Of a stretch of DNA of 64,000 nucleotides, positions 26,208 to 36,151 are shown one piece after another. Both the position numbers and the translations under genes were made by a program. The notes beneath the pieces are model-generated. The model was not told where the DNA came from. It was given only the letters and a program-made list of their open reading frames with translations, and ran no database searches. The stretch is from Unio delphinus (taxonomy: Eukaryota > Mollusca > Bivalvia > Unionida > Unionidae): the NCBI GenBank assembly GCA_029339505.1, contig JAQISU010000123.1, positions 6,871,501 to 6,935,500 of the forward strand, in the 5' to 3' direction. Numbering within the stretch: position 1 is the stretch's first letter; each line of letters begins with the position of its first letter.

Positions 26208-26572
26208 GACAAATAACGAGACATATAAATCGAAGAGAACTTTGAATATATAATATTTGCTTTATCCACTCAGTTTAGTTGTAACGATTAGAAATTTCAA
26301 TGCTTTGCTGAAATTACATACCCTTTCCCCTGTGCATATACAAAACGTTGCATGCCGTCGCATACGTAGAAAGTGACAGATTCCACACACAAAAAATGTC
26401 ATTTACATTTTGTAGTAAATTACTTTTTATGCAGAACAAATAGTATTCTAGAAATATATTACAGTGAAATCCTTTTGTTATTAATCAGCCCTATGTATTT
26501 AATCAGAAATATATTACAGTGAAATCCTATAACTGGTATCAATATTCTGACGTTTATTCCTACTTGAAATAA

Positions 26573-26574
<2 letters not shown>

Positions 26575-26613
<39 letters not shown>
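26575..26613. repeat. (GT)n microsatellite
   Basis: About nineteen GT units, next to the 3' end of an antisense SINE. Confidence 0.95.
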
Positions 26614-26615
<2 letters not shown>

Positions 26616-26634
26616 GTTTTTGTTGTTGTTTTTA

Positions 26635-26905
26635 ACGTATCTTTAACTATTTTTCAGTCATTTCGCTACGATGTCTGCAGTGTGGCAGTTTATAGTGATG
26701 TTTAGCACTGGGGCATCACGCTGCAGACATGTAACATGATGTCCAGCCCATTAACATGATTTGACACCAGGTCGACCATTCCTAACGCTAACATCTTAAT
26801 ACTAACGACGCAGCTGTTTGTACCATTTTTGTAAGTCTTTGATATGACTCGGCCAGAGATCGAACCCACTACCTCCCGCATCCGAGGAGGACGCTCTAGC
26901 CACTA
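26635..26905 (-). mobile_element. tRNA-derived SINE, antisense
   Basis: On the minus strand it begins GTGGCTAGAGCGTCCTCCTC, has the B box AGTGGGTTCGATCTC, and ends with CATCGTAGCGAAATGACTGA and an AAAGATACGTTAAAAAC tail. A fragment with the same internal GATGTCTGCAGTGTGGCAGT phrase is at about 57590-57615. Confidence 0.7.
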
Positions 26906-27030
26906 TTCGCTTGAAAGAAGTAATGACCCTGGAAATTTGCATCGCGCTGTATTTCTATAGCAGCAATAACCCATACAGTCTTCTCGGATTTCCAGTGAGG
27001 AAATATTTTCTATATATTTTTACCCCAAAA

Positions 27031-27395
27031 GGGGTCTTTGCTGTTGTCATCACATTGTCCCAAATAGGGGTCTTTGCTGTTGTCATCCCATTGTCCCAAA
27101 TAGGCGTATTTACTGTTGTCATCACTTTGTTCCAAATAGACGTCCTCGCTGTTGTTATCACGTTGTCCCAAATGGACGTCTTTACTGTTGTCATCACGTT
27201 GTCCCAAATAGACGTCCTTGCTGTTGTCATCGCGTTGACCAAAATATGCGTCTTTGCTGTTCTCATCACATTGTCCCAAAATTGCGTCTTTGCTTCTGTT
27301 ATGTTATCACATTGTCACATATAGGGGTCTTTGCTGTTGTCATCACGTTGTCCCAAATAGGGATCTTTGCTGTTCTCATCACATTGTCTTAAATA
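27031..27395. repeat. 36-bp minisatellite, about ten units
   Basis: The unit is GGGTCTTTGCTGTTGTCATC followed by ACATTGTCCCAAATAG. Because 36 is a multiple of three, the array stays open in several frames on both strands and yields 12-residue repeats (VFAVVITLSQIG on the plus strand). No start context, splice site or flanking coding sequence supports a protein. Confidence 0.9.
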
Positions 27396-27459
27396 GTTTT
27401 TTTTTTTTGCTGAAATTTAATTCAGGTCATGTGAAAGCATAGTAGAATATAAACCTCCT

Positions 27460-27716
27460 AGGTGCCCCGAGTAGCCGAGTGGTCTAAAGCGCTTTCCGTT
27501 ACGAATCACTGCCATCTCACCTCTGTCTGCGAGGGTTCGAGTCTAAGATTCGGCTAATGTAGTTATGTGAGAAAGCTTGCCAGTAGCTTCTCATGGATCG
27601 GTGGTTTTTTCCGTGGGTTTTCCCGGTTCTTCCTCCACCAATAATACTGGCCGCCATTATAGCCTATCGTGTGCTGAAAAATGGCGTTAAACCCTACAAC
27701 AACAACAAGAACAACA
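27460..27716 (+). mobile_element. tRNA-derived SINE with exact target duplication
   Basis: The element is flanked by the 11-base duplication ATAAACCTCCT (27449-27459 and 27717-27727). It has a tRNA-like head (GAGTAGCCGAGTGGTCTAAA), B box GGGTTCGAGTC, a conserved middle AGAAAGCTTGCCAGTAGC, the end AAATGGCGTTAAACC and an (ACA)n tail. It is the best-preserved of at least four copies in the window and can serve as the reference for the family. Confidence 0.9.
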
Positions 27717-28307
27717 ATAAACCTCCTGTATTTTTCTCAGATGGCCACATCACTTAGTGACAGAGACCAAAAAAAAAAACAACAGCATGGTGATTAAAAC
27801 AGTACTGTGATCTAGGAAAAGCAGCACGATATAAGTCGGTTTGCTGTTCAGTGTTGTCTTTTTGTGCCTCCTCATTTTGAATGTCCAGATATTTTCGAGT
27901 CGACATAAATTTTAATTTATTCTTAAACTTGCTCATATATAAATTTACAACATTAAAAAAAAACTGTTGCTATGCTGAAACACAAACGATCTCTTTCGGA
28001 AAAATTAAAACACGGCCATACTCTGTGAATTCAGTAGCAATTGGACTTTTCTAAACTTGTATCAGCTTTAATGTTGTATGACAACTAAGGGCAGATTCCT
28101 ATTTAGTCAGCGATTGATAGAACAAAGAACATCGTTACTGGACTTGAAACTGAATATTTGGTTTCTTCATATTCACCCAATTTAGATGGATCCAATTTTC
28201 ATCAAACGTCATAGGTGTGCTACACATAAACAAAATAAGGTTGTAATCAATTTTTGAGACCGATAGGTATAATGTGAAATTTTCTGTGATCGAAATTGCA
28301 ATGTTTG

Positions 28308-28309
<2 letters not shown>

Positions 28310-28339
<30 letters not shown>
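28310..28339. repeat. (CA)n microsatellite
   Basis: About fifteen CA units. Confidence 0.95.
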
Positions 28340-28340
<1 letters not shown>

Positions 28341-28861
28341 ATCTCAATAGCAAGGTGGTTTCATTTTATCGAGAATCAAATGTTCAAAGCTCACGATGAT
28401 CAGAATGAGAATTTTACCGGGTAGCAGCAGAGTTTTGCATCCAGATATCAGGCAAAATAGTCAACTGAGTTAAACAAATTTGTAATAGTGTAATTTGGCC
28501 AGATGGGGAGCACGTATTTCTGTGATGTCCAGTGTTTATTCTTCGATGATGGTATAAAAAAAGACTTTACATTAAGTTAAAATATACTTATACTAGGATC
28601 TACGTATTTACTATGATATACATGGGATGGATGTTTTTGTGACTTTGTCTAGAAACTAAATTGTCTGTGGCCAGGTGCCAAAAGTCAAGGCATTGCGTCA
28701 AACGTATTCAAATGTTGAAAAGATAATTTTACTCGACCCTTTCTTCCCCACATTCTCATTATCATTGCGTCTTAGTGTGACTGAATTAGCATGAACGTTA
28801 TTTTTTTCCGTGTTTGATTGGGTATAATGGTCAAACTTTACTTCTACTGAAAGAAAGAATA

Positions 28862-28985
28862 TGTTGTTGTTTGGTTTTTAACGTCATTTCTCAGCGCAAG
28901 ATAGGCTATACATGACGGTCAGTATAACTGGTGGTAGAAGAACACGGGTTTGAATAGGTCGGTAAATCGTTCCTTCACCAATGAT
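28862..28985 (-). mobile_element. 3' part of a SINE, antisense
   Basis: On the minus strand it reads 'GTATAGCCTATCTTGCGCTGAGAAATGACGTTAAAAACC', the 3' end shared with the SINEs above. The tRNA-like head is missing. Confidence 0.6.
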
Positions 28986-29514
28986 GATATTGATTAGCGG
29001 TTTACAAACCGCAGAAATTTGCAGACAATTTAGCTGTATACATCGGTATACATTTTATAGATACAACTGTATTAGTCGCAACCGTGGAGCGACCGTCGGA
29101 TGAATGGTTCGTTTGATGACATGCACTTCATATTTCCGGAGGAGTAAATCCTTTGTTTGGTGACTTGTAAATTTACGTGGAGTAGCAGTCTCTATTCTGT
29201 AGGGTCATTTTACTTTCAAATATATAATGAGTATTTCCGTCCTCATGTGCTACGTAGAGAACTTTTAGTTTCAAATGGTCAAAGGAATACTTACTTCCAT
29301 GTGCACTACATTTCTATATGTTGATGGTTCGATGCAGTGACCATCTTTATTTCAAGCTTTAGACAGACTTTACTTTGATGTATAGTATATTTGACCACGT
29401 AGTGTGAAATATTGATTTTTAAGCACTTCTACTGGGGGTAACATTTGATTTGAACACGTAGTTTAAAATATTTAGTTTCAATATATCAAAGAATCACGTT
29501 AAATATAAACCTGC

Positions 29515-29770
29515 ATGCAATGTTTTGTCACTTGGAGCCGTCCATCTATATGTTATACCACCCCTACCTGTAATGTTTTAGCACTTAGAGTTGTCAATCT
29601 ATATAGCCGTCGATCTATATATTACAAAACCCCTACATGCAATGTTTGATCACTTGGAGCCGTCCATTTATATGATATAAAACCCTTACAAACGATGTTT
29701 TGGCACTTGGAGCCGTCTATTTATATGTTATAATACCCCTACATGTAATGGTTATGACTCTTAGAGCCAT
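29515..29770. repeat. about 60-bp tandem repeat, four to five units
   Basis: Units share CACTTGGAGCCGTCCATCTA then TATGTTATA, ACCCCTACATG and TAATGTTT, with frequent substitutions. Non-coding. Confidence 0.75.
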
Positions 29771-29880
29771 CAATATGGTTTGGTCTTGCAAAGAAACATT
29801 TCAAAATGAATCACATTCCCTTAATCTTGAGCAGGATATAGGTTAAATATGTATACCCGTGTTTTAAAAAGATATATATG

Positions 29881-29882
<2 letters not shown>

Positions 29883-29931
<49 letters not shown>
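29883..29931. repeat. (GA)n microsatellite
   Basis: About 24 GA units, roughly 170 bases outside the left end of the Polinton. Confidence 0.95.
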
Positions 29932-29935
<4 letters not shown>

Positions 29936-30096
29936 ATATTCAACTGAGAAGTAGACCAATTATATAAGCGACACATACCGATATATGCAAGAAACAGGAT
30001 GTTGTCTTAGACAACCCTAAAAGCAGAAAAACGACAAAATAAGAAATAAAGCATATTCAGCGTAGAGTGAGTCACAACTATAATGAAAAATGAAAA

Positions 30097-30102
30097 TGTG
30101 AA
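30097..30102. repeat. Polinton target-site duplication, left copy
   Basis: TGTGAA directly precedes the element and matches 50671-50676 exactly. A 6-bp duplication is the diagnostic length for Polinton integrases. Confidence 0.9.
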
Positions 30103-30426
30103 AGTAGCAAGGTGGGATACCGTGGCGTCCCGGGAAAATCCAGTCAAAAAGGGCTTGGGACACTATGGCGTCAGTCATTTGGGACTGTATGGCGTCAAGG
30201 GAATTTGAACATGGTGGGACTGTATAGCGTCAGCGGGAATTTAACATGCGAACTATTTGGGACTATTTAGCGACAAGGGAAATTTAACATAGTGGGACTA
30301 TATAGCGTCAAGGGAAATTTAACATGGGGAATATTATTTATATTTGGACTTGTCTAGCGACAAGGGAAATGGAGGCAAAGAAAGCTAATATCTTTTCGAG
30401 GTATATGAGTATCCCTGAAAAGGGCC
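30103..30426. repeat. left terminal inverted repeat, with GCGTCA sub-repeats
   Basis: The repeat pairs with 50288-50670. It is built from a phrase TGGGACTATATAGCGTCAAG plus GGAAATTTAACATG, repeated about every 24-52 bases. GCGTCA or GCGACA occurs near 30125, 30168, 30192, 30227, 30270, 30305 and 30357. The inner edge coincides with a histone-type stem-loop. The right repeat is about 60 bases longer because it has extra sub-repeats. The regular GCGTCA boxes could be sites for integrase or terminal protein/replication factors (inference). Confidence 0.9.
30391..30426 (-). terminator. histone-type 3' stem-loop and downstream element, copy 1
   Basis: On the minus strand GGCCCTTTTCAGGGAT (30411-30426) is preceded by CCCAAA and followed by ACTCA, then CGAAAAGA at 30391-30398 after a 12-base spacer. 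Four central stem pairs and the UUUC loop are kept; the two outer pairs are damaged (G-U, G-A). It lies 17 bases after the stop of gene A and forms the inner edge of the left inverted repeat. In animals this arrangement directs SLBP/U7-dependent cleavage without polyadenylation. Confidence 0.75.
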
Positions 30427-30443
30427 TTTGGGTACTTCTTCTT

Positions 30444-30861
30444 TTATTTTCTGCCGTTGTTCCACCATCTTTTGATTTTATTAATGATTCCCTTTTTCTT
30501 TTTCTTTTCGTCCTCGGGAATCCAGTCAGGATGTCCCATAGCTCTAAACTTCTCTTGTATCTTTATCCAATTGTTATTTAATCTTTCAAATTCCTTTTTT
30601 TTTGTTGTTTTCATTGTCCTTTCTCTCCTTACTCCAGTTATCTTTTATCTTTTTCACTTCTTCTAATAGCTCCTTTCTCATCAGTTCTTCGGCTTTCTTG
30701 AGCTGGTCTAGACCATTTTGGACATGGGGTCACTCTGTCAAGATATCATCCAAAAAACACTTTACGTTTTCGACAATATCTATCACTTCCTTTAGTGTTC
30801 CCACTCTGACATAGGGTGGGTTAATGCAGCCTCGTAACGTTTTGGCTTCTTCTTCTAGCAT
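30444..30861 (-). pseudogene. terminal gene A, charged coiled-coil protein, broken
   Basis: From an in-frame Met at 30861 the frame encodes a Glu/Lys-rich, helical protein (ELLEGMLEEEAKTLRG near the start; ELMRKELLEEVKKIKDNW in the middle; INKIKRWWNNGRK at the end). The open frame continues upstream of the Met to about 30935, so the true start is uncertain. It is broken by an in-frame TGA at 30730-30732 (CGA to TGA would explain it) and by a frame change at a nine-T run at 30595-30603. There is no homology I recognise. A histone-type 3' element follows its stop by 17 bases. Confidence 0.6.
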
Positions 30862-30916
30862 TCCTTCTAAGAGCTCCCTGGCTATTTTCAGTCTGTTAGC
30901 AAACTGAATTATTAAT

Positions 30917-30952
30917 TCTTTTCGAGAATAATGGGTAATCCTGAAAAGGGCT
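30917..30952 (-). terminator. histone-type 3' stem-loop and downstream element, copy 2
   Basis: On the minus strand AGCCCTTTTCAGGATT (30937-30952) is followed by ACCCA, the exact histone trailing motif. CGAAAAGA lies at 30917-30924 after a 12-base spacer. The inner stem pairs and UUUC loop are preserved, while outer pairs are weakened. It lies 30 bases after the likely stop of gene B (30983). Confidence 0.75.
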
Positions 30953-30982
30953 GTTTTGTGTGTGCACGAGGAGGGATGACAA

Positions 30983-31320
30983 TCATTTATCGTCTAAGAT
31001 TGCGTCCTCATCTGGCAACAGGATAGGGTCTGCTTCTTCGGAAAGAGAAAGAGAACTCTTTGGTGTCGACATGACAGTCGTTCTCTCTGCTGCTTCTGAA
31101 GTCTATACTTCTCAGTCCATTCTTCTTGGTCTTTTTGAATTTCCTCTCTGAAGAGTTCTTCTATGAGGTCTTCCGTTACTTGCAGCATTCTACAATTCTC
31201 TATCTCTTCAGTCTTTGGCATCAGATTGTGTCTGATACGATGCAGAGTGACTAAGCTTCGTTCAGCTTGGCTAGTCTTGAGCACTTCTTCGTAGGAGGAC
31301 GAGACAAACAATGGATGGTC
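30983..31320 (-). pseudogene. terminal gene B, helical protein with acidic tail, broken
   Basis: The main frame reads SSSYEEVLKTSQAERSL...IRHNLMPKTEEIENCRML...DLIEELFREEIQKDQEEW, a charged helical protein. Around 31065 the better frame shifts to one reading MSTPKSSLSLSEEADPILL and ending in an acidic tail with a TGA at 30983. The latter ends 30 bases before a histone-type stem-loop, so a one-base shift near 31065-31085 probably separates the two parts. No ATG starts the upstream frame. It begins next to TTTCATTTCCAG|TCTGACC, which looks like a splice acceptor, so a first exon may lie further right. The family was not recognised. Confidence 0.55.
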
Positions 31321-31499
31321 AGACTGGAAATGAAATGAAGTTTAATTAAAGTGCACTCGTCTAATTAGAGACATTTGGCACTGTTTAATGTCATCAAAGA
31401 TGACTATTTAATTAATCCAGGGGAAGGAATTGTGCCACATCCCCGCGGGCTTTACTGCATACAAAGTATGCTATTTAATTTGGTCGTCGTATCGACACG

Positions 31500-33235
31500 A
31501 ATGAAAGACCTTCAGGTGAGTGGGAATAAAACCAACACACACTCAACCCTATCAACCAATCTGAAGAAGGTATAGAGGTGCAATGGCACCAAATAATAGC
31601 GAGATAAAAATAGTTTTCTCATATCGCTATGTTGATGGGCTCTGGATGTGGAAAAGGTCCCGGAGGTCGGCCAGTCGATGTCGTAGATGGATGTAGTTTA
31701 CGCCCTGGAACGCCCTAGCCATACTTATTTCAAATTCAGTCCAGTTGTACTAATGGACTACCTAATACCAATACTGTGTAAGCCACCTGTGCAATTGTAT
31801 CAAATAAATGAGTCGTATAAATTTCTTTAACATCCAAACTATACCAATTTTCTAGTACAAAAGTGTACATACTATAAGTCCCAAACAAATTTGTTTAACT
31901 AATATGGCGTTGCGACATATAAAAGTGTAGTCACTGTTTGGTAATAAAGTTTGTTAATTTTGAGCGGTGTTCAAAATTGATCAAGTCTGGTTTCGTAATA
32001 GAGATTGTTCAAAGAGGGTTTCTCGTAACCAAATGAGAAGTCTGGTTTCGTAATAGAGATTGTTCAAAGAGGGTTTCTCGTAACCAAATGAGAACCCTAT
32101 TATTCAGGTAAATGAAAGGCAAAGGTGAAAATTATTCACATCTTGCTCCGCAGGCATTATTTTTCGGGGTGCAGTAGGTTAGCAGCTACAGAGATTCTCA
32201 TGCTGATGCCTGTTATCCTTCTGTCTGGTTAATTTATATCTTCTGAGGTCCTGAAGTTTTCCGGGTACCGGTATTTCGGTCCACGAGGGTCACTCCATTT
32301 TGTCCTCGCCGCTAGTGAAGTCATACGACCTTGTGCTTGGAAGTCCATCTTGTTTTCCACGTGGCCGCCGCCATTATCCTGTGTCAGTATGTCAGAGATT
32401 TTACCGCTCACTGGCCCTTTAGTGGTTAGGTTCCACAGCGGTGTTCTCGGGCACAAATCCGAGCACTTTATTACTCTATGGGTGCATTCTTTTGTTTTTT
32501 TTGCTATACGCTCCTAAATGGCAATATTTATCTGCTGGTCGCCCCGCTTTCACCGTAGCCAGCTGCAGTCCCTGTCAAGCCTGCTCCGTGTTCACCGCCT
32601 GAATGGAGGTCAGACTGGTAGATATAGATATATTTGAGTTATAGTGAAACCGGCCACTAAGGGTCATTTGTTCACTGATTTTAGGTCAATATGTCATTGA
32701 CCATTTATTTTTCCCGTGGGGATTCCTTTGTGGGGAGGGATCCCCACGGGCATTTGTGCAAACAAGTGCACTTTATTAATTGGGCGTCATATTAAATCAC
32801 TAAATAGTGACTATTAACATGAATGTAAGCCCTTGGGTGGGTAGGAATAGAACCAACACACACACATTCTATCAACCAATCGGATTGCTTGTAACAAAGC
32901 GGTGTGCAATGGCACTAATAGCGAGAGAAAAATAGTTTTCTCACATCGCTATGTTGATGGGCTCTGGACGAGAAAAGGAGGAAAAGGTCTCGGAGGTCGG
33001 CCAGCCGATGTCGTAGATAGATGTCGTTTACGCCCCGGAACGCCCTAGCCATACTTATTTCAAATTCAGTCCAGTTATACTAATGGACAAAATAAAACCA
33101 ATATTGTGTTAGCCACCTGTGCAATTGAATCAAATGATTAAGTCGTATAAATTTTCATTAACATCCTATCTGTGCCAATTTTCTAGTACAATAGTGTACA
33201 TATTGGAAGTCCCTAACAAATTTTAAACTAATATG
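31500..33235. repeat. two diverged copies of a 400-bp non-coding segment plus linker
   Basis: About 31500-31905 and 32815-33235 are direct copies; both contain TCGCTATGTTGATGGGCTCT and TACGCCC(T/C)GGAACGCCCTAG, then CTTATTTCAAATTCAGTCCA. Between them lie a 55-bp direct repeat (31984-32038 and 32039-32093) and a GC-richer stretch (32250-32600) without a supported gene. The motif GGTCAGACTGG occurs three times (31317, 32608, 33247), near the edges of the copies. This is the only long non-coding block of the element. Confidence 0.75.
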
Positions 33236-33424
33236 TCTATGCGAAAGGTCAGACTGGAGACTACCCCTGCTTTATATGGTTCAAGCGCGGATGCGATAGA
33301 AAACACCCCTCTACGGTTTAGGGTTGGAAACGTTTGGATAGTTTGATGTGAGGGATAGAAAGAAGTCAAAGAGTATCTATATTAATAAAAATGTAAAACA
33401 AACGACAGACGCATTGGTTTCAAA

Positions 33425-33592
33425 ACACAAAATTTTTATTCAAATAACAAACAACTCACAAAAGACATTTTTTTCAACTAACAAACATTTTTTAATTCAC
33501 AAATATTTGTTTTCAAATAATAAACATTTTTTCAAACAACAAACATTTTTTTCTTCAAATAACAAACATTTTTTTTCTTCAATAACACCAAT
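33425..33592. repeat. AACAAACATTTTTT-type tandem repeat
   Basis: Short units of (A)AACAAACATTTTTTTCTTCAA repeat several times. They overlap the apparent C-terminal tail of the protease frame, which reads KKCLLFEEKNVCCLKKCLLF and is a repeat artefact. Confidence 0.75.
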
Positions 33593-34153
33593 ACATAATG
33601 ATTGACATGGTTGACAATGTTGTGAATTAAATTGAGATTTCGAATGTTGGAAGTCATTGGGCCATTGATGTACACAGAGTTTCCTAGCTAAAGACAACAT
33701 ATAGCCATAATGGTCACAAAACCATCGATCTACTTTGTCATCGTTTCGAGACGAATGACGATCAAAAGAAGTCACTAAATGTTCTAAAGAATGTCCAAGA
33801 CTGCGATGATGCAGAAAATAGACACAATATTGTCCACACACCACAGAATCTGTACCTTGTAATTTCACATTATTGAATCGTGTCGTCTGGGCATTTCTTC
33901 TCATAAAGTCAATGATATCGTCTTCGAAAGGAGGCAATCCATACGAATCAAAATACTCCACACAACGCTCTTGAGGAAAGTAGACAGCTACCTAGTGAGT
34001 TCCTGGAAGATGACTGTCATCTGTGTTGATGACATAAGCTTGATTCTCTTGAGGTTTACGATGAGGTAGTTCATCTTTAGTACACACGACAGGATTCCAA
34101 GAAGCAGTGTACGAACTACGGTTCAAAAGGTAATAAAGTTTCCAGGTATCCAT
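33497..34153 (-). pseudogene. PRO: adenain-like cysteine protease (capsid maturation), one stop
   Basis: This is an ULP1/C5-family protease of Polintons, which cleaves capsid precursors. From the ATG at 34153 the frame runs through the active-site region HLPGTH with the catalytic His. It then runs through the acidic residue in EYFDSYG and the Cys region QGTDSVVCGQYCVYF, where Gln and Cys are the oxyanion/nucleophile pair. A TAG at 33992-33994 follows the catalytic His directly, where this family usually has Trp (TGG to TAG would explain it). No other lesion is seen in the domain. The last 30 or so codons run into a tandem repeat, so the original end is unclear; about 190 residues would be normal. 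Its neighbour to the right is the Cys/His protein and then the major capsid gene. Confidence 0.85.
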
Positions 34154-34237
34154 GTTTTTGTTCCCTTGTTGTTTTCTTTCTTCACAGGTGATGATAAGTC
34201 ATCAATTCAATCCAGACGTTTTGGTTGAAAAGGTCTG

Positions 34238-34687
34238 TCAAGTAACTGGTTGTTTGCTTCGTCTTCTTACTATTGGCCAAAAGGGCTTCGATGCGATCAA
34301 TTCTCCAGCAAACAATGGAGGAGAGGAATGATCACGCAAGTCTTTATACCACTGATGTAACACGGCTTCTTCTGAGATGCGACTCCAAGCTTCGTTCAGA
34401 TAATCGTCCAATTTCTCTTCTTGACTCATCATCATACATTTATCATGTTAAATTTCACTGGGATGATCGATTTGACAGCCATAACAATAATCTTTTTTAA
34501 TCATGTCTCTCACTGTATTCTCTAAGTGTTTGGCAAAACAGGTGACTAAATGTTGTTTCTGTTCTGGCCATCTGTATTGCATTGTCACTACTTCTTCTTG
34601 TTGGCCTAGGGGGTCTGCTTTCTTTGTAATCTCCCATTTCATTTTCATCGATTCTTCACTGTTCAAAGAGGGACAAAAGTTTTCCAT
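34238..34687 (-). pseudogene. conserved Cys/His Polinton protein, one in-frame stop
   Basis: The frame starts at an ATG six bases beyond the capsid gene stop and runs through MKWEITKKADPL and HLENTVRDMIKKDYCYGCQIDHPS. It then meets a TAA at 34448-34450 and continues in the same frame with HDKCMM and DYLNEAWSRISEEAVLHQWY. The C-x2-C...H...H-x2-C arrangement around HPS looks like a zinc-binding site. I have seen the same YxxGCQxDHPSQ style in unnamed proteins of other Polinton-bearing genomes (from memory). Function unknown; its position between capsid and protease genes suggests a virion or assembly role. Confidence 0.6.
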
Positions 34688-34692
34688 AGTGT

Positions 34693-36009
34693 TTAATAGT
34701 CTAGAATGACTTCTCTCAAACTGTTGATTTCTATGGTATTATCGAATTCGGCATACAGAATGACATTCACCCTTTCGGTAAGAGGTTCTGCAAACTGAAG
34801 TTCCACACGCAGTTGCCCAGATTTTATAGGGTGGAAATGTCCCTCGTCGCTGTCTTGGTCTGGAGTGAAATCGAAACCCCACAAAGTGTAACCTCCTGCA
34901 TAATCGTCGTAGGAAATGCCGTGACTGGTGTTGATTCCTAACTGTCATGTGGCTTCGTACAGTGACAAGTACGACCTCAAGTAATTCTTCTCGGCAAAGT
35001 TGGATTCAAAGGGTCGGGTACACAAAGTTTTGCCATCGCGACTGACTTCGATTTCGGATACTTCGCAGTGCTTAAACTGGAAAGGATTTTGATCGTGGGT
35101 ACCGTTGAGGGCTGCATTGCTGACGATACCAATGAATAAACGTTTGGGTAACTGTCCTTGGAACAGATGATCTTCGATCTTAGATCGGAGTCCAGTGGCA
35201 ATGGTGAAAGTTTTTACATCCACGCGTCGTATCGGATACTTGGTTGTCGTTCAGCTCAAAGTGTGACTGATATCATTTTCCACTTTAAGTAACACTTCTA
35301 CGTGACGCACGTATAACATGGCTTCTTGGATAATGGTTTTGTATTCGTTGGCATGAGCCATCAAATGGAAAGCAGTACTGCTACGATTCAGTCTCAAGCG
35401 AATATCCACTCCGTTCAGTAAATACTTCTCTTGAAACCACATGTCCAAATGCAAACGATCGAACAGTTATAAACTACGTCCTTGCAGAATTTTCGTTCGA
35501 CGCTCGTTAAAACCCACATTGTGAGGATCGTCATCTACGGTCAAAGCTGTGTCGTTAAACGTATTATCACCTGCTGTGTCAGGTTTCCATACCACGCAAG
35601 CATCTAAATCAGAGTTCTTGGCTTCTTTTCCGTACGTCAAGAGATTTTCGAGGTACGCTCGGTATGGGTAAGTATCCATGCTACTGCTCACCAGTTTGTT
35701 ATTCATATACAAATCCACATCGCTGAACAAGGAATGCATAACATTGTTGACGGGAGCTACTCGGGCATCGGCTCCTGGAACGGAGTTGTCCGTTTTAATT
35801 ACTTTCACTTTCAAATACAAGTAACTGCTGTTTAGATCGATGTAATCTTCGGGTTGCCCTTTGATTTCAAACTCGATGGGAGCTGAATCCGTCAAAGAGG
35901 AGACGTGATGAAATTCGACCCATTGGGCTTCTTGCATGGTCATCATCATGGGTGGCATGGCAAAGATATCCAGTTCCGACTTGGAACAGGCACAAGATTC
36001 TTGGTGCAT
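34693..36009 (-). pseudogene. MCP: hexon-like major capsid protein (double jelly roll), three stops
   Basis: The start is the ATG at 36009, since the frame just upstream is closed. The frame is 439 codons. The N-terminus SELDIFAMPP followed by QWVEFHHVSSLTDSAPIEF is typical of the Polinton capsid family once listed as 'F54H12.2-like'. The second half contains QLPKRLFIGIVSNAALNG, NPFQFKHCEVSEIEV, YLRSYLSLYE, GHFHPIKSGQLRVELQFAE and ends EFDNTIEIN. Three in-frame stops interrupt it (TAA 35467-35469, TGA 35251-35253, TGA 34945-34947) but there is no frameshift over 1.3 kb. Length and motifs match a full-length family member. It forms capsid facets in related viruses. Confidence 0.9.
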
Positions 36010-36151
36010 AATTTTTTTCACTCAGTCTCAATGTTTTAATTTTAATAATCAAAAATTCCTAAGTCTCGAGCGGTTCATTTTTCTTCGTCTTTCTAGCTTT
36101 AGAGGTACAGAGACTTTTGGAAGGGTGTATTCGTCGACGCTTTCTGCCTTG

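Noticed and set aside
26012..26269. Open frames over microsatellites on both strands
   Set aside because: Pure ATGT and GA repeats with no start or splice context.
27031..27395. CRISPR-like regular array
   Set aside because: Units abut directly with no unique spacers; it is a 36-bp minisatellite in eukaryotic DNA.
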